Counted from the first letter of the stretch, positions 25,494-33,981 are shown. The stretch: 64,000 nt of DNA from Amycolatopsis umgeniensis (GCF_014205155.1 NZ_JACHMX010000001.1:8308001-8372000), one strand, 5' to 3'. Made by a program: numbers and translations. The notes: generated by a model from the letters alone, not told the origin.

Positions 25494-26177
25494 GTGACAG
25501 GACAACGAGTGCAGCGCGTGGCCGCGCCTCTGCGGGCACAGGTTCTCGAAGCGCTCCGGCAGGACATCCTGGCCGCCGAGTTCAAGCCGGGGGAGCGGCT
25601 GGTCGAGGCGCGGCTGTGTGCGCGATACGAGGTCTCCCGGACAGTCGTCCGCGAAGTCCTGCGGCAGCTGGACACCGAAGGTCTCGTGACCACGGTGCCC
25701 AACCGGGGGCCGGTCGTCACCGAGTTGACGTCCGGTGACGCCGAAGCACTGTTCGAGGTGCGCGGCGCGCTGGAAGGCCTGGCAGGCGCCTTGTTCGCCG
25801 AGCGGGCCACCGAGGAGCACCGCGAGCGGATGGGCAAGGTGATCCGGCGCTACGCCCGCACGCACCGCAAGGCCGATCTGGCCGAGCGGCTGGAGATGAA
25901 GGACGAGTTCTACGACGCCCTCATCGACGGCGCGGCGAACCCGATCATCGATTCGACGCTGCGCGGCATCCACGCCCGCGTGCAGATGCTGCGCGGTCTG
26001 TCCCTGCAGGCCGAGGGCCGCGGGGCGGAGACCGTCCGGGAGCTGACAGCGATCCACGACGCCGCGGCCGTACGCCGTGACGCCGCAGCCGCTCGCGAGG
26101 CGTGCGAAGACCACGTCCGCAACGCCGCGGCCACCGCGCTGCGCGAACTCGCCGCGCGGCAGCCACACGACGGCTGA
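25494..26177 (+). CDS. GntR-family regulator, FadR subgroup (FCD domain)
   Basis: 227 residues; GTG start behind ACGAGGAGG. The N-terminal winged helix (about 8-75) has LREDIL-type helix EALRQDILAAEFKPGERLVEARL and the recognition region YEVSRTVVREVLRQLDTEGLV. The C-terminal FCD ligand domain (about 83-215) shows EVRGALEGLAGALFAERA and the metal-ligand type D...H pattern (MKDEFYDALIDGAANPI, AIHDAAAVRRD). It probably recognises the TACCGTAnTACGGTA palindromes before its own operon and before the OYE and MHS transporter genes, with a pathway carboxylate as inducer. Confidence 0.92.
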   Translation: MTGQRVQRVAAPLRAQVLEALRQDILAAEFKPGERLVEARLCARYEVSRTVVREVLRQLDTEGLVTTVPNRGPVVTELTSGDAEALFEVRGALEGLAGALFAERATEEHRERMGKVIRRYARTHRKADLAERLEMKDEFYDALIDGAANPIIDSTLRGIHARVQMLRGLSLQAEGRGAETVRELTAIHDAAAVRRDAAAAREACEDHVRNAAATALRELAARQPHDG

Positions 26178-26233
26178 CCCGCCGCCCTTCACGTACTACA
26201 AGCGCCACCGCCGCTTCCCCGCCCGCGACCGAC

Positions 26234-26256
26234 GTTGCGAAAGTGGCTTTCGCAAC
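26234..26256. repeat. Short intergenic hairpin, GCGAAAG/CTTTCGC type
   Basis: Perfect 10-bp arms (26234-26243, 26247-26256) with a 3-nt loop, about 60 bp after the GntR stop. The core AAAGTGGCTTTCGC recurs in the larger hairpins at 33927, 34037 and 51078. Confidence 0.75.
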
Positions 26257-26355
26257 ACGCCGCCTCACCTCTCAATAACCCGGCGCGCCACTCGCGACCG
26301 CTGCACCGACACGTGCAGGTGGCGGGAAGGCTGCCTTCGGTCCGGATCGTGCATG

Positions 26356-26410
26356 GGTTGTGAAGGGCTCCTTGCCTACGCTGAGGGTTGCGAAGGGGCC
26401 CTTCACAACC
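26356..26410. repeat. Intergenic inverted repeat, second copy of the 2075-2129 type
   Basis: Arms 26356-26373 and 26393-26410 (18 bp, one mismatch) around a 19-nt loop that starts GCCTACGCTGA, against GCCTACCCTGA in the first copy. With the hairpin at 26234 it accounts for the recognisable structure of the 319-bp gap 26178-26496 between converging genes; I see no gene there. Confidence 0.78.
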
Positions 26411-26496
26411 TTTCCGGCGTGGTCGCGGGCGGTGTCGCCGTGGTCTGGTTTCGCGGACCAGCTGATCGAAACACCACTCAAGACACCGAATCCGTC

Positions 26497-27285
26497 CTAA
26501 TCGGACAGTGCGGTGACCAGGAGTTCGGCCGTTGCTTCGGGGGATTCGACGTGGAAGTGGTGACTGCCCAGGTCGACCTGTTCGATGCGGACGCGGTCGC
26601 GGTAGCGCTCGACGGCCTCCTGGGTGATGATCGCGCGCACCGCGAACACCAAGACCGGCTGGGCGACTTCGCGCAACGCGGCGTCCATGTCCCAGTGCAG
26701 CAGGCCTTGGAGCGCGTGCAGTCCCGCGGGCTGGCGTACCGCGCCCATTTTCGCGATGTAGGCCTCGATCAGGGCGGGGTCGGTACCGGGCGGTGACCCC
26801 GCCTCGACCATGCCGCGCATCGCGACGGCGAAGTCCTCACGGAACGGGCGCAGGATCGCCTCGGCCGTTCGCTCGTCCTGTTTGGGGAACAGCGTCAGGT
26901 AATGCAGGGCGTCGAGGGTGACCACGCGGGTGACGGTGCCGGGCAGCAGCCTGGCGGTTTCGACCGCGACAGCGCCGCCCAGGGAATGTCCGGCGACCAC
27001 ACACGATTCGACGGACTCGGCGGCCAGAACGGCCACGACGTCGTGGCCGAACTCCTCCATCGTCCAGACGTCGCGGGTGGAGCGGGAGTCCCCGTGTTCG
27101 GCTAGGTCGATCGCGAGGACGCGGAGGTCGTGGGGGAGGTGGCCGATGATGGCGTCGAAGTCGTGGCGGTCGCAGCCCCAGCCGTGGACGAGCGCGAGGA
27201 CGGGGCCATCGGCCGGTCCGGCGGCGGTGTAGTGGATCGTGGTCCCGCCGGGACGCTGGATCTCGCGGCTCTCGGTGTTGCTCAT
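26497..27285 (-). CDS. Alpha/beta hydrolase
   Basis: 262 residues, ATG behind AAAGGAAATCCC. Oxyanion strand ALVHGWGCDRHDF (about 31-43), nucleophile elbow VAGHSLGGAVAVE (serine about 99), acid residue after the cap domain, and a terminal histidine in DLGSHHFHVESP (about 240-250). Esterase, C-C hydrolase or lactonase chemistry is possible. It is the second gene of the minus-strand unit headed by the old yellow enzyme (35-bp gap) and probably belongs to the GntR regulon. Confidence 0.88.
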   Translation of the reverse strand: MSNTESREIQRPGGTTIHYTAAGPADGPVLALVHGWGCDRHDFDAIIGHLPHDLRVLAIDLAEHGDSRSTRDVWTMEEFGHDVVAVLAAESVESCVVAGHSLGGAVAVETARLLPGTVTRVVTLDALHYLTLFPKQDERTAEAILRPFREDFAVAMRGMVEAGSPPGTDPALIEAYIAKMGAVRQPAGLHALQGLLHWDMDAALREVAQPVLVFAVRAIITQEAVERYRDRVRIEQVDLGSHHFHVESPEATAELLVTALSD

Positions 27286-27320
27286 TACAGGGATTTCCTT
27301 TCGGCGAGCGGGGTTCGGCG

Positions 27321-28421
27321 TCAGAGAGCGCGGTGGTAGCGTACGGGCCAGGCTTCCTTGTCCGCCGGGCGGCCGCGCAGGGCGAGGTACGGATCGCGCA
27401 GCAGGGGACGGCCCAGCAGCACGGCGTCCGCCTCCCCGTCTCCCACGATCCGGCTCGCCGCCTCCAGACCTTCGATCTGCCCGACCGGGGCGACCGCGAG
27501 CCCCGAAGCCTGTTTGAGCGTCTTCGCGAATCCGACGTTGACCCCTGCTCGAGCGGGCGGGCGGGCTTCGGCGTCGCGCACCAAGACTCCGGACGAGACG
27601 TCGAGAAGGTCGATGCCCGCCGCCGCGAGTTCCTTCGCGAACTCGGCGGCGTCCTCGATGGTGATGCCGCCTTCGGCCCAGTCGGTGGCGGTGACGCGGA
27701 CGAAGACGGGTTTGTCCGCCGGAAAGGCTTCCCGGACGGCTCGGGCCACGCGCAGTGGGAGGCGCATCCGGTTCCGCGGGCCGCCGCCGTACTCGTCGGT
27801 CCGGTGGTTGGCCAGCGGAGACAGGAACTGGTGCAGGAGGTACCCGTGCGCGGCGTGGAGTTCGACAGCCTGATACCCGGCCAGGTGGGACATCCGGGCC
27901 GCTTGGGCAAAGGCCTCGACGACCTCGTCGAGGTCGGCCTGACTGGCTTCGCGGGGCACGGCAAGGTCGCCGAACGGGATCGCCGACGGCGCGAACAGAT
28001 CCCAGCCGCCGTCGGCCACGCTGACCGGGCCGTTCTGCCCACCGCCCTCCCAGGGAACCTGGTGTGATCCCTTCCGGCCGGCGGCCAGCAGTTGGATCGC
28101 GGGGACCGCGCCGTGTCCGGCGATGAACGAGGTCAGCCGCCGGTGCGCGAGAGCCTGCTCTTCGGTCCAGATCCCGAGGTCCGCCGAGGTGGTCCGGTGC
28201 CGCGGGCCGACCGCGGTGGACTCGACCATGATCAGGCCCGCCCCGCCGACCGCGCGCTGGCCGTAGTGCACCAGATGCCAGTCGGCGGGCATTCCGTCGG
28301 ATCCCGCGGCGTACTGGGCCATCGGCGACATCCAGACGCGGTTGGGGATCGTCACCTCCCGCAGCCGCAACGGTTTCATCTCCGGGCCGGGTGATTCCTT
28401 GCTGGGCACAGCTGAACTCAC
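27321..28421 (-). CDS. NADH:flavin oxidoreductase, old yellow enzyme (YqjM-like)
   Basis: 366 residues. FMN-barrel features: IPNRVWMSPMAQYAA (about 25-39, with Ala where YqjM has the redox-tuning Cys), GLIMVESTAVGP, ELHAAHGYLLHQFLSPLANHR (substrate histidines H-x2-H near 188-191), YGGGPRNRMRLPLRV and the C-terminal phosphate site ADAVLLGRPLLRDP. Reduces activated C=C bonds with NAD(P)H. The GTG at 28421 has its GAGGAA touching the start codon; a GTG four codons later (28409) has better spacing. An operator palindrome lies 20 bp upstream. Confidence 0.9.
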   Translation of the reverse strand: MSSAVPSKESPGPEMKPLRLREVTIPNRVWMSPMAQYAAGSDGMPADWHLVHYGQRAVGGAGLIMVESTAVGPRHRTTSADLGIWTEEQALAHRRLTSFIAGHGAVPAIQLLAAGRKGSHQVPWEGGGQNGPVSVADGGWDLFAPSAIPFGDLAVPREASQADLDEVVEAFAQAARMSHLAGYQAVELHAAHGYLLHQFLSPLANHRTDEYGGGPRNRMRLPLRVARAVREAFPADKPVFVRVTATDWAEGGITIEDAAEFAKELAAAGIDLLDVSSGVLVRDAEARPPARAGVNVGFAKTLKQASGLAVAPVGQIEGLEAASRIVGDGEADAVLLGRPLLRDPYLALRGRPADKEAWPVRYHRAL

Positions 28422-28440
28422 TTCCTCACGAACATCCGAT

Positions 28441-28455
28441 GACCGTAATACGGTC
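28441..28455. promoter_or_regulatory. GntR-type operator, site 2 (GACCGTAATACGGTC)
   Basis: Perfect 7+1+7 palindrome sharing the core ACCGTAnTACGGT with sites 1 and 3. It is next to the OYE start in the divergent promoter region. Confidence 0.82.
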
Positions 28456-28471
28456 TGTTGACAGATGAGAA

Positions 28472-28486
28472 TACCGTATTACGGTA
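28472..28486. promoter_or_regulatory. GntR-type operator, site 3 (TACCGTATTACGGTA)
   Basis: Identical to site 1. Its centre is 31 bp (about three helical turns) from that of site 2, so the two could be bound cooperatively on one face. It lies between the OYE and MHS-type transporter genes. Confidence 0.85.
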
Positions 28487-28538
28487 ATGCAATCGATCGG
28501 GCGGGGTGCTCCGGTCGTCCTCGACCTCAAGGAGAGCC

Positions 28539-29846
28539 GTGAAAGCAGACGAGCACACCGTTGTGTCCGCGCCTTCGGTCAGGATGACCCGCAAGCAGCG
28601 GAAGGCGATCCTCGCCGGGGCGCTCGGCAACGCGATCGAGTACCTGGATTGGGGGATCTACGCGTCTCTGGCCCCGGTCTTCGCGAACCAGTTCTTCCCT
28701 CGGGGCGATCCGGCCGCCGCGTTCCTGTCCACCCTCGCGATCTTCGCGGCGGGCTTCTTCGTGCGCCCGCTCGGCGGCGTCGTGCTGGGCGCCTACGCCG
28801 ACCGGTTCGGCCGGAAGAAGGCGCTGACGTTGACCATCAGCCTGATGTCGGCCGGTGGGCTCGCCATCGCGGTGTGCCCGACCTACGAGCAGGCGGGTGT
28901 GGTCTCGCCCCTGATACTCCTGGTGGCCAGGCTGGTGCAGGCGTTTTCCGCGGGCGGGGAATGGCCGAGTTCGGTGTCGTACATCGTGGAGAACGCGGCT
29001 CCGCGGAGAAGGGCGTTTGCGGGATCCTTCCAGCAGGTGTCGACCGCGGGCGGGATCCTGCTCGCGTCGCTGTTCGCCCTCGCCGTGACCTCGCTGCTGG
29101 ACGATCGGCAACTGCACGCCTTCGGCTGGCGGATCGCCTTCGCCGTCGCCGCGGCGCTGGGTCTGATCGTCCTGTGGTTGCGGGTCCGCACCGAGGAAAC
29201 GCGGCACTTCGACGACGCGGTGGCGTCCGCCGCCCCGCATCGGCCGGTACGGACCCTGTTCGCCGAGCACAAGCTGAGCCTGCTCCGCGTCGTCGGGATC
29301 ACGGTTCCCGGGACGATCGTCTACTACCTGTGGATCACGGCCATGCCCGGCTATGTCACCGCGACCACCGGCCTCGACCTCGGCTCGGCCCTTCTCGCGA
29401 ACTCCTTGTCGGTCGTCGTGTTCATCCTGCTGCTCCCGCTCGGAGGACTGCTGTCCGACCGATTCGGCAGGCGTCCCACCTTCATGTTCTTCGTCGTCGG
29501 GTTCGCGCTGTACGCGTGGCCCGCCTACCGCCTGCTCGACGGAGCGGGTTTCTGGACGCTGCTGCTCGTCGAACTGGCCGGGGTGGTGCTGCTCGTCGGC
29601 AACTCTGCGAACGTGGCCGCGATCTACGCCGAACTGTTCCCGACCAGGGTGCGCACGACCGGGACCGGCCTGCCCTACGCGGCGACGGTCGCCGTGTTCG
29701 GTGGCACGGCGCCGTATTTCACGACCTGGCTCGCCGACATCGGGCAGCGGGACAAGATCTGGATCTACGTGGTCGCCGCGGCGGTGGTCGGCGTGGTCAC
29801 GATCATGACGATGCCCGATACCGCGCGCCTGGACCGGCTCCCGTGA
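28539..29846 (+). CDS. MFS transporter, metabolite:H+ symporter (MHS) type
   Basis: 435 residues from GTG 28539, chosen because AAGGAGA precedes it; an in-frame start at 28506 lies close to the operator. Twelve membrane segments. ALGNAIEYLDWGIYASLA is the MHS TM1 pattern, FFVRPLGGVVLGAYADRFGRKKAL is the loop 2-3 signature, and SAGGEWPSSVSYI matches the TM4 segment of the ShiA/KgtP group. It imports an organic acid or related metabolite with protons. Expression is probably controlled by the GntR operators in the divergent gap. Confidence 0.9.
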   Translation: MKADEHTVVSAPSVRMTRKQRKAILAGALGNAIEYLDWGIYASLAPVFANQFFPRGDPAAAFLSTLAIFAAGFFVRPLGGVVLGAYADRFGRKKALTLTISLMSAGGLAIAVCPTYEQAGVVSPLILLVARLVQAFSAGGEWPSSVSYIVENAAPRRRAFAGSFQQVSTAGGILLASLFALAVTSLLDDRQLHAFGWRIAFAVAAALGLIVLWLRVRTEETRHFDDAVASAAPHRPVRTLFAEHKLSLLRVVGITVPGTIVYYLWITAMPGYVTATTGLDLGSALLANSLSVVVFILLLPLGGLLSDRFGRRPTFMFFVVGFALYAWPAYRLLDGAGFWTLLLVELAGVVLLVGNSANVAAIYAELFPTRVRTTGTGLPYAATVAVFGGTAPYFTTWLADIGQRDKIWIYVVAAAVVGVVTIMTMPDTARLDRLP

Positions 29847-29869
29847 CGACATGCGAGACCTCCTCGGTG

Positions 29870-30661
29870 TCAGTCGACCGTCAGCAGGTGACTGATCTCG
29901 GCCGCGGCGGCCATCACCAGTGGCGCGAAGGTGTGCTCCTGGGCGCGGTGAAAACGCATCTCCGGGATGGCGAGGGTGACCGTCGCGATCGGATGCCCGA
30001 GCGGATTGGTGATGGCGGCGCCGATGGAGGCCACGTGCGGGCGATACCACGAGGAGGAGCCGTTGAGCGCGTACCCGCGCTTCGCGGTCTGGGCGATCTC
30101 CCGCCGGAGTTCCGCGACGTCCGGTACGGGGGCGTCGGCGAACTCCGTGAGTTCGTGTCGCAGCAGTTCGTCGACCTCGGCGTCGTCGAGCAGCGCCATG
30201 ATCGCCGTGCCGCCCGAGGTGGCGCGCAACGGCACCCGGGTGCCGACGTCGAGAAAGACGCGGACGACCTGGGTGGTGTCCTCGCGGGCGAGGATGACGA
30301 GACATTCGCCGTCGCGCAGACCGAGAATGACCGTCTCGTCGGTCTCGGCCGCCAGGCCCTCGAGGACCGGCTTCGCCACGTCCTGGAGATCTCGCTCGCC
30401 CGTACTGCGCAGCCCGAGGGCCAGTACCTTCCTGGTCACCCCCCACCGGGCGCGCTCGGGGTCCATGATCTTGAGCCAGCCGGCCTGCCGGAGTGTCACC
30501 AGGCACCGCTGGACGGTGCCCTTCGGGATCTCCGTCACGCGGGCCAGTTCCGAGACGCCGATCGGTTGCCGCACGGCGACTTCCTCGAACACTCGCAAGG
30601 TGTTCAGGACGCTGTTCATCGATCTGACGCTGCCGGTCGGCTGGTCCGCTTCTTCGCTCAT
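29870..30661 (-). CDS. IclR-family transcriptional regulator
   Basis: 263 residues. The N-terminal winged helix (about 15-80) has LRVFEEVAVRQPIGVSELARVTEIPKGTVQRCLVTLRQAGWL. The effector-binding domain follows, with YALNGSSSWYRPHVASIGAAITNP as the conserved ligand-pocket segment. It diverges from the CapA-like operon by 68 bp and converges on the MHS transporter gene. It likely controls the CapA/NodB/M20 operon through the palindrome at 30695-30709. Confidence 0.92.
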   Translation of the reverse strand: MSEEADQPTGSVRSMNSVLNTLRVFEEVAVRQPIGVSELARVTEIPKGTVQRCLVTLRQAGWLKIMDPERARWGVTRKVLALGLRSTGERDLQDVAKPVLEGLAAETDETVILGLRDGECLVILAREDTTQVVRVFLDVGTRVPLRATSGGTAIMALLDDAEVDELLRHELTEFADAPVPDVAELRREIAQTAKRGYALNGSSSWYRPHVASIGAAITNPLGHPIATVTLAIPEMRFHRAQEHTFAPLVMAAAAEISHLLTVD

Positions 30662-30694
30662 GAGAGCGAGCGTACCGGCAGTTGGGTTACTATG

Positions 30695-30709
30695 CGATAT
30701 GCCGTATCG
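30695..30709. promoter_or_regulatory. Candidate IclR operator in the divergent promoter
   Basis: CGATA-TGCCG-TATCG, a perfect inverted repeat with 5-bp arms and 5-bp spacer. It overlaps the likely promoter region between the IclR and CapA-like genes. It is unlike the GntR palindromes upstream. Confidence 0.6.
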
Positions 30710-30729
30710 GATTGTGAAACGGAGCGTCC

Positions 30730-31845
30730 ATGGATCTCGTAGTGGTGGGAGACGTCGTCCCGGCGGGATGGCCGCGGCGAACGGCGGGGGAGCGCTCCGG
30801 ACCGGGTGATCCGGCGTTCGGGCTGCTCCGCGGCGGTGATCTGACGATCGGCAACCTGGAGGTTCCGCTCACCGGCGCCGGGGTGCGTGCCGAGAAACTG
30901 GTGACGATGCGCGCGCCTGCCGCGGGTGCGGGGGAGCTGGCGGCACTCGGCTTCGATCTGGTGTCCCTGGCGACGAACCACGCGCTGGATTTCGGCGTCG
31001 AAGGTCTTCGCGACACGGTGTGCGCGCTGGACGCCGCGGGTGTCCGGCACGCCGGGGCGGGCGAGACGATCACCGAGGCGAACCGGCCGCGAGTCGTGTC
31101 CGCGGGCGGGCGGACACTCGCCTTCTTCAGCTTCTGTTCCGCACTTCCGCTGGGCTTCAACGCCACGGCCGACCGTGCCGGGATCGGGGCGATCCGGGTG
31201 CGCCAGAGCTTCGAGTTCGACAGCACGTTCCTCGACGAGACCCCCGGGACGCCGCCCTTCGTGCACTCGAGCGCGCACGAACCGGACGTGCGCGCGGCCG
31301 AAGCCTTGATCGGCGAAGCCAAGCAGCGCAACGACTTCGTCGCCGTGGCCCTGCACTGGGGTGTCCCGTTCTGCTACCTGCCCGCGACGCAGGGCCCGCT
31401 GGCGGAGTACCAGCGGCCGCTGGCCCGGCGCCTGATCGACGCCGGCGCGGACCTCGTCATCGGGCATCATCCGCACTGCCTGCATCCGGTGGAGTTCTAC
31501 GAACAGGGGCTGATCCTGTACTCCACCGGGAATTTCCTCTTCGATTGGTGCGACGGGTGGAACGCGGAATCGATGACGGCGCGGGAGGACGCACACCCGG
31601 CCCCGCCCTACGAAGCGGCTTTGGTCACGGGTCCTTGGTTCGAGAGCGCGGTGTTCCGGGTCCGGCTCGGCGGGGCCGGCGGGCCCACGCTTCGCCTGGA
31701 TCCGATCGAACTCGATGCGGACAGTCAGCCGATCCTGCCACGTCCCGAGGTGGCGGCTTCGATCCTTGCCCGGTTCTCGGCTATGTCGCGGGAACTGGAT
31801 CCGTCCTTTGTGGTCGATGATGATGGGAGCGTGAGGCATGAGTGA
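30730..31845 (+). CDS. CapA/PgsA-like metallophosphatase-fold protein
   Basis: 371 residues. Motifs in order: DLVVVGDVVPAG at the N-terminus, GNLEVPLTG (about 40), SLATNHALDFG (about 79-89), ALHWGVPFCYLP (about 212), ADLVIGHHPHCLHPVE (about 240-255) and ILYSTGNFLFD (about 260). These are the CapA metallophosphatase-like signature. There is no signal peptide, so it is cytoplasmic, unlike capsule-anchoring CapA. Its 3' end overlaps the next gene by 8 bp. It probably hydrolyses a small amide- or phosphate-containing metabolite; actual polyglutamate synthesis is unlikely because no synthetase genes are present. Confidence 0.87.
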   Translation: MDLVVVGDVVPAGWPRRTAGERSGPGDPAFGLLRGGDLTIGNLEVPLTGAGVRAEKLVTMRAPAAGAGELAALGFDLVSLATNHALDFGVEGLRDTVCALDAAGVRHAGAGETITEANRPRVVSAGGRTLAFFSFCSALPLGFNATADRAGIGAIRVRQSFEFDSTFLDETPGTPPFVHSSAHEPDVRAAEALIGEAKQRNDFVAVALHWGVPFCYLPATQGPLAEYQRPLARRLIDAGADLVIGHHPHCLHPVEFYEQGLILYSTGNFLFDWCDGWNAESMTAREDAHPAPPYEAALVTGPWFESAVFRVRLGGAGGPTLRLDPIELDADSQPILPRPEVAASILARFSAMSRELDPSFVVDDDGSVRHE

Positions 31846-32725
31846 ACCTTGGCAGTGGGATGAACAGATCTGGCGCGGGCACGTCGAACGGGTCCGCGCG
31901 GGACGTCCGTTGCGGCCGGATTCCTGGCCGGGTCGTGCCAAGGTGGCGGTGGCCTTGTCGTTCGACTCCGATCACGAGACGATCCCGCTGCGCGACGGCG
32001 AGATCCTGCCGGGAAAGCTGTCGCAAGGCGAATACGGCGCCAGGGTCGGCGTGCCCCGGATCCTGAAGCTGCTCGACCGGTTCGAGGCACCGTCGACGTT
32101 CTTCATGCCCGCCGTGTCCGCGCTGCTGCACGACGGCGAAGCGAAGTCCTATGTGGACGCCGGGCACGAGATCGCGCTGCACGGCTGGATCCACGAACGC
32201 AACACCCAGGTGCCACCCGGAGCCGAACGCGACCTCGCTTTCCGGGCCGCGGACACCCTGGAACGTCTCACCGGTGTGCGACCGGTCGGTATCCGCACCC
32301 CGTCGTGGGACTTCTCCGAGCATTCGCTCGAGATCATCCGCGAGCTGGGCCTGACGTACGACTCGTCGTTGATGGCCGACGACGACTGCTACGAGATCGT
32401 CGCCGACGGTGAGCCCACCGGCATCGTCGAGCTGCCCGTGGAGTGGATCCGTGATGACATGCCGTACTTCATGATGGAGCGATTCGGGGCACAGCGGCCG
32501 TACACACCGCCGCGCGGTGTGCTGTCGATCTGGCGTGACGAGTTCGACCTCGCCCTCGCCGAGGGCGGCGTCTTCCAGCTCACTCTCCACCCGCACGTCA
32601 TCGGGCATCGCTCCCGCGTCGCGATCCTCACCGAACTGCTCGAGCACATCGTCTCCCACGACGGCGTCTGGTTCGCCACGCACGCCCAGATCGCGGACCA
32701 CGTCGGAAAGGACCTGTCACGATGA
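31838..32725 (+). CDS. NodB-fold polysaccharide deacetylase-like amidohydrolase (PuuE/cyclic-imide-hydrolase type)
   Basis: 295 residues. VALSFDSDHETIP (about 36-48) supplies the catalytic Asp pair. DAGHEIALHGWIHERN (about 106-121) holds the HxxxH metal motif, GIRTPSWDFSEHSLEII is motif 3, and FQLTLHPHVIGHRSR carries the C-terminal histidine. There is no signal peptide. Cytoplasmic members with this pattern include allantoinase PuuE and cyclic imide hydrolase, so ring opening of an imide or ureide is more likely than chitin deacetylation. Overlaps its neighbours by 8 bp (5') and 4 bp (3'). Confidence 0.87.
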   Translation: MSEPWQWDEQIWRGHVERVRAGRPLRPDSWPGRAKVAVALSFDSDHETIPLRDGEILPGKLSQGEYGARVGVPRILKLLDRFEAPSTFFMPAVSALLHDGEAKSYVDAGHEIALHGWIHERNTQVPPGAERDLAFRAADTLERLTGVRPVGIRTPSWDFSEHSLEIIRELGLTYDSSLMADDDCYEIVADGEPTGIVELPVEWIRDDMPYFMMERFGAQRPYTPPRGVLSIWRDEFDLALAEGGVFQLTLHPHVIGHRSRVAILTELLEHIVSHDGVWFATHAQIADHVGKDLSR

Positions 32726-33876
32726 CCGGAATCGAGCGCTCGTTCGAGCAGAACCTGGACTCGGTCCTGGAGCTTTCGCACCGGATCAACGCCAACCCCG
32801 AACTGGCCTTCGAAGAACACGAGACGTCGGAATCGCTCATCGCGGCGCTGGAGGCCGGTGGGTTCACGGTGGAGAAAGGGGTGGCGGGCCTGCCGACGGC
32901 GTTCGTCGCCTCGGCCGGGGCCGGTGACTTCGTATTCGGCCTGTGCGCGGAAATGGACGCGCTCCCGGGCATCGGGCACGGCTGCGGTCACAACGTCATC
33001 GCCGCGTCCGCCGTCGGTGCGGCGCTGGCGCTGGCCCCCTTCGCCGACGAACTCGGGCTGACGGTGCGGGTGTTCGGCACCCCGGCCGAGGAAAAGGGGA
33101 CCGGCAAGGAGATCATGGTCAACCACGGCGTCTTCGACGACACCCACGCGGCCATGATGGTGCACCCGACGCTCAAGGACGTCGTCGTCCCGCACCTGCG
33201 CGCTTCGCGATCCTGGCAGGTCGCCTACACCGGGGTCGGCGGGCACGCCTCGCGCCCTTGGAGCGCGCTGAACGCGGGGGACGCGACGGTCGTCGCCCAG
33301 ACCGCGATCGGTCTGCTGCGCCAGCAACTGCGCGACGGCATCAGGGTGCACCACGTCGTCAAGGAGGCCGGGGCGGCCGTCAACGTCATCCCCGACCACG
33401 CGGTCGTCGACTGCATGATCCGCGCCGACACCATCGACGAAGTCGACGAAGTGTGGGAACGGGTGCGGCGCTGCTTCGACGCGGGGGCCGTGGCAACCGG
33501 CACCGGCGTCGAGTACACCGCGTTGCCCTCCATCTACCGCGAATTCCGGCACGACCCCGATCTGGCGCCGCTGTTCGAGAAGCACGCGAAGGTCGTCGGC
33601 CGGACCTTCCCCGACTATCCGGACAAGATGTTCGGCTCGACGGACATGGGCAACGTCTCGCTGCGCGTTCCCGCCATCCACCCGATGCTCTCCTTCGACC
33701 TCCCGCCCGAGGCGGGCAACCACACCGCCGCCTTCGCCGTCGCGGCGGGCGGCCCCGACGGCGACCGGTTCGTCCACGACGCAGGCTTGGCGATGGCCCT
33801 CACCGTCGCCGAGGTCGCGCGGTCCGGGGAGATCCGGGCACGGCTGATCGCCAGGGGCCGCCGACTCGCGGAGTGA
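32722..33876 (+). CDS. M20 metallopeptidase/amidohydrolase (AbgB-like)
   Basis: 384 residues. INANPELAFEEHETS at the N-terminus, then LCAEMDALPGIGHGCGHNVIA (about 73-92) and FGTPAEEKGTGKEIM (about 115-129) are the metal-binding signatures of amidohydrolase-type M20 proteins. HASRPWSALNAGDATV belongs to the lid domain, and HPMLSFDLPPEAGNHT brings the C-terminal metal histidine. Removes an acyl or carbamoyl group from an amino acid. Last gene of the operon (ATGA overlap). With the preceding NodB-like enzyme it could form a two-step imide to half-amide to acid pathway (inference). Confidence 0.9.
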   Translation: MTGIERSFEQNLDSVLELSHRINANPELAFEEHETSESLIAALEAGGFTVEKGVAGLPTAFVASAGAGDFVFGLCAEMDALPGIGHGCGHNVIAASAVGAALALAPFADELGLTVRVFGTPAEEKGTGKEIMVNHGVFDDTHAAMMVHPTLKDVVVPHLRASRSWQVAYTGVGGHASRPWSALNAGDATVVAQTAIGLLRQQLRDGIRVHHVVKEAGAAVNVIPDHAVVDCMIRADTIDEVDEVWERVRRCFDAGAVATGTGVEYTALPSIYREFRHDPDLAPLFEKHAKVVGRTFPDYPDKMFGSTDMGNVSLRVPAIHPMLSFDLPPEAGNHTAAFAVAAGGPDGDRFVHDAGLAMALTVAEVARSGEIRARLIARGRRLAE

Positions 33877-33926
33877 ACGCGGTAGAGGTGACCGTGTCGG
33901 TTTGCTCGCTCGTGTGTCGGTTCGGG

Positions 33927-33981
33927 TGTCGCGAAAGCCACTTTCGGGACGTCTGATGTCCTGAAAGTGGCTTTCGCGACA
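33927..33981. repeat. Large intergenic hairpin, CGAAAGCCACTTTCGGGAC type (copy 1)
   Basis: 24-bp arms (33927-33950, 33958-33981) with one mismatch and a 7-nt loop. Nearly the same sequence recurs at 51078-51136. It lies just after the M20 operon. Confidence 0.82.

Noticed and set aside
30730..31845. Capsule or polyglutamate biosynthesis role for the CapA-like gene
   Set aside because: It has no signal or membrane segment and no CapB/CapC synthetase partners; the neighbours are amidohydrolases under an IclR regulator.
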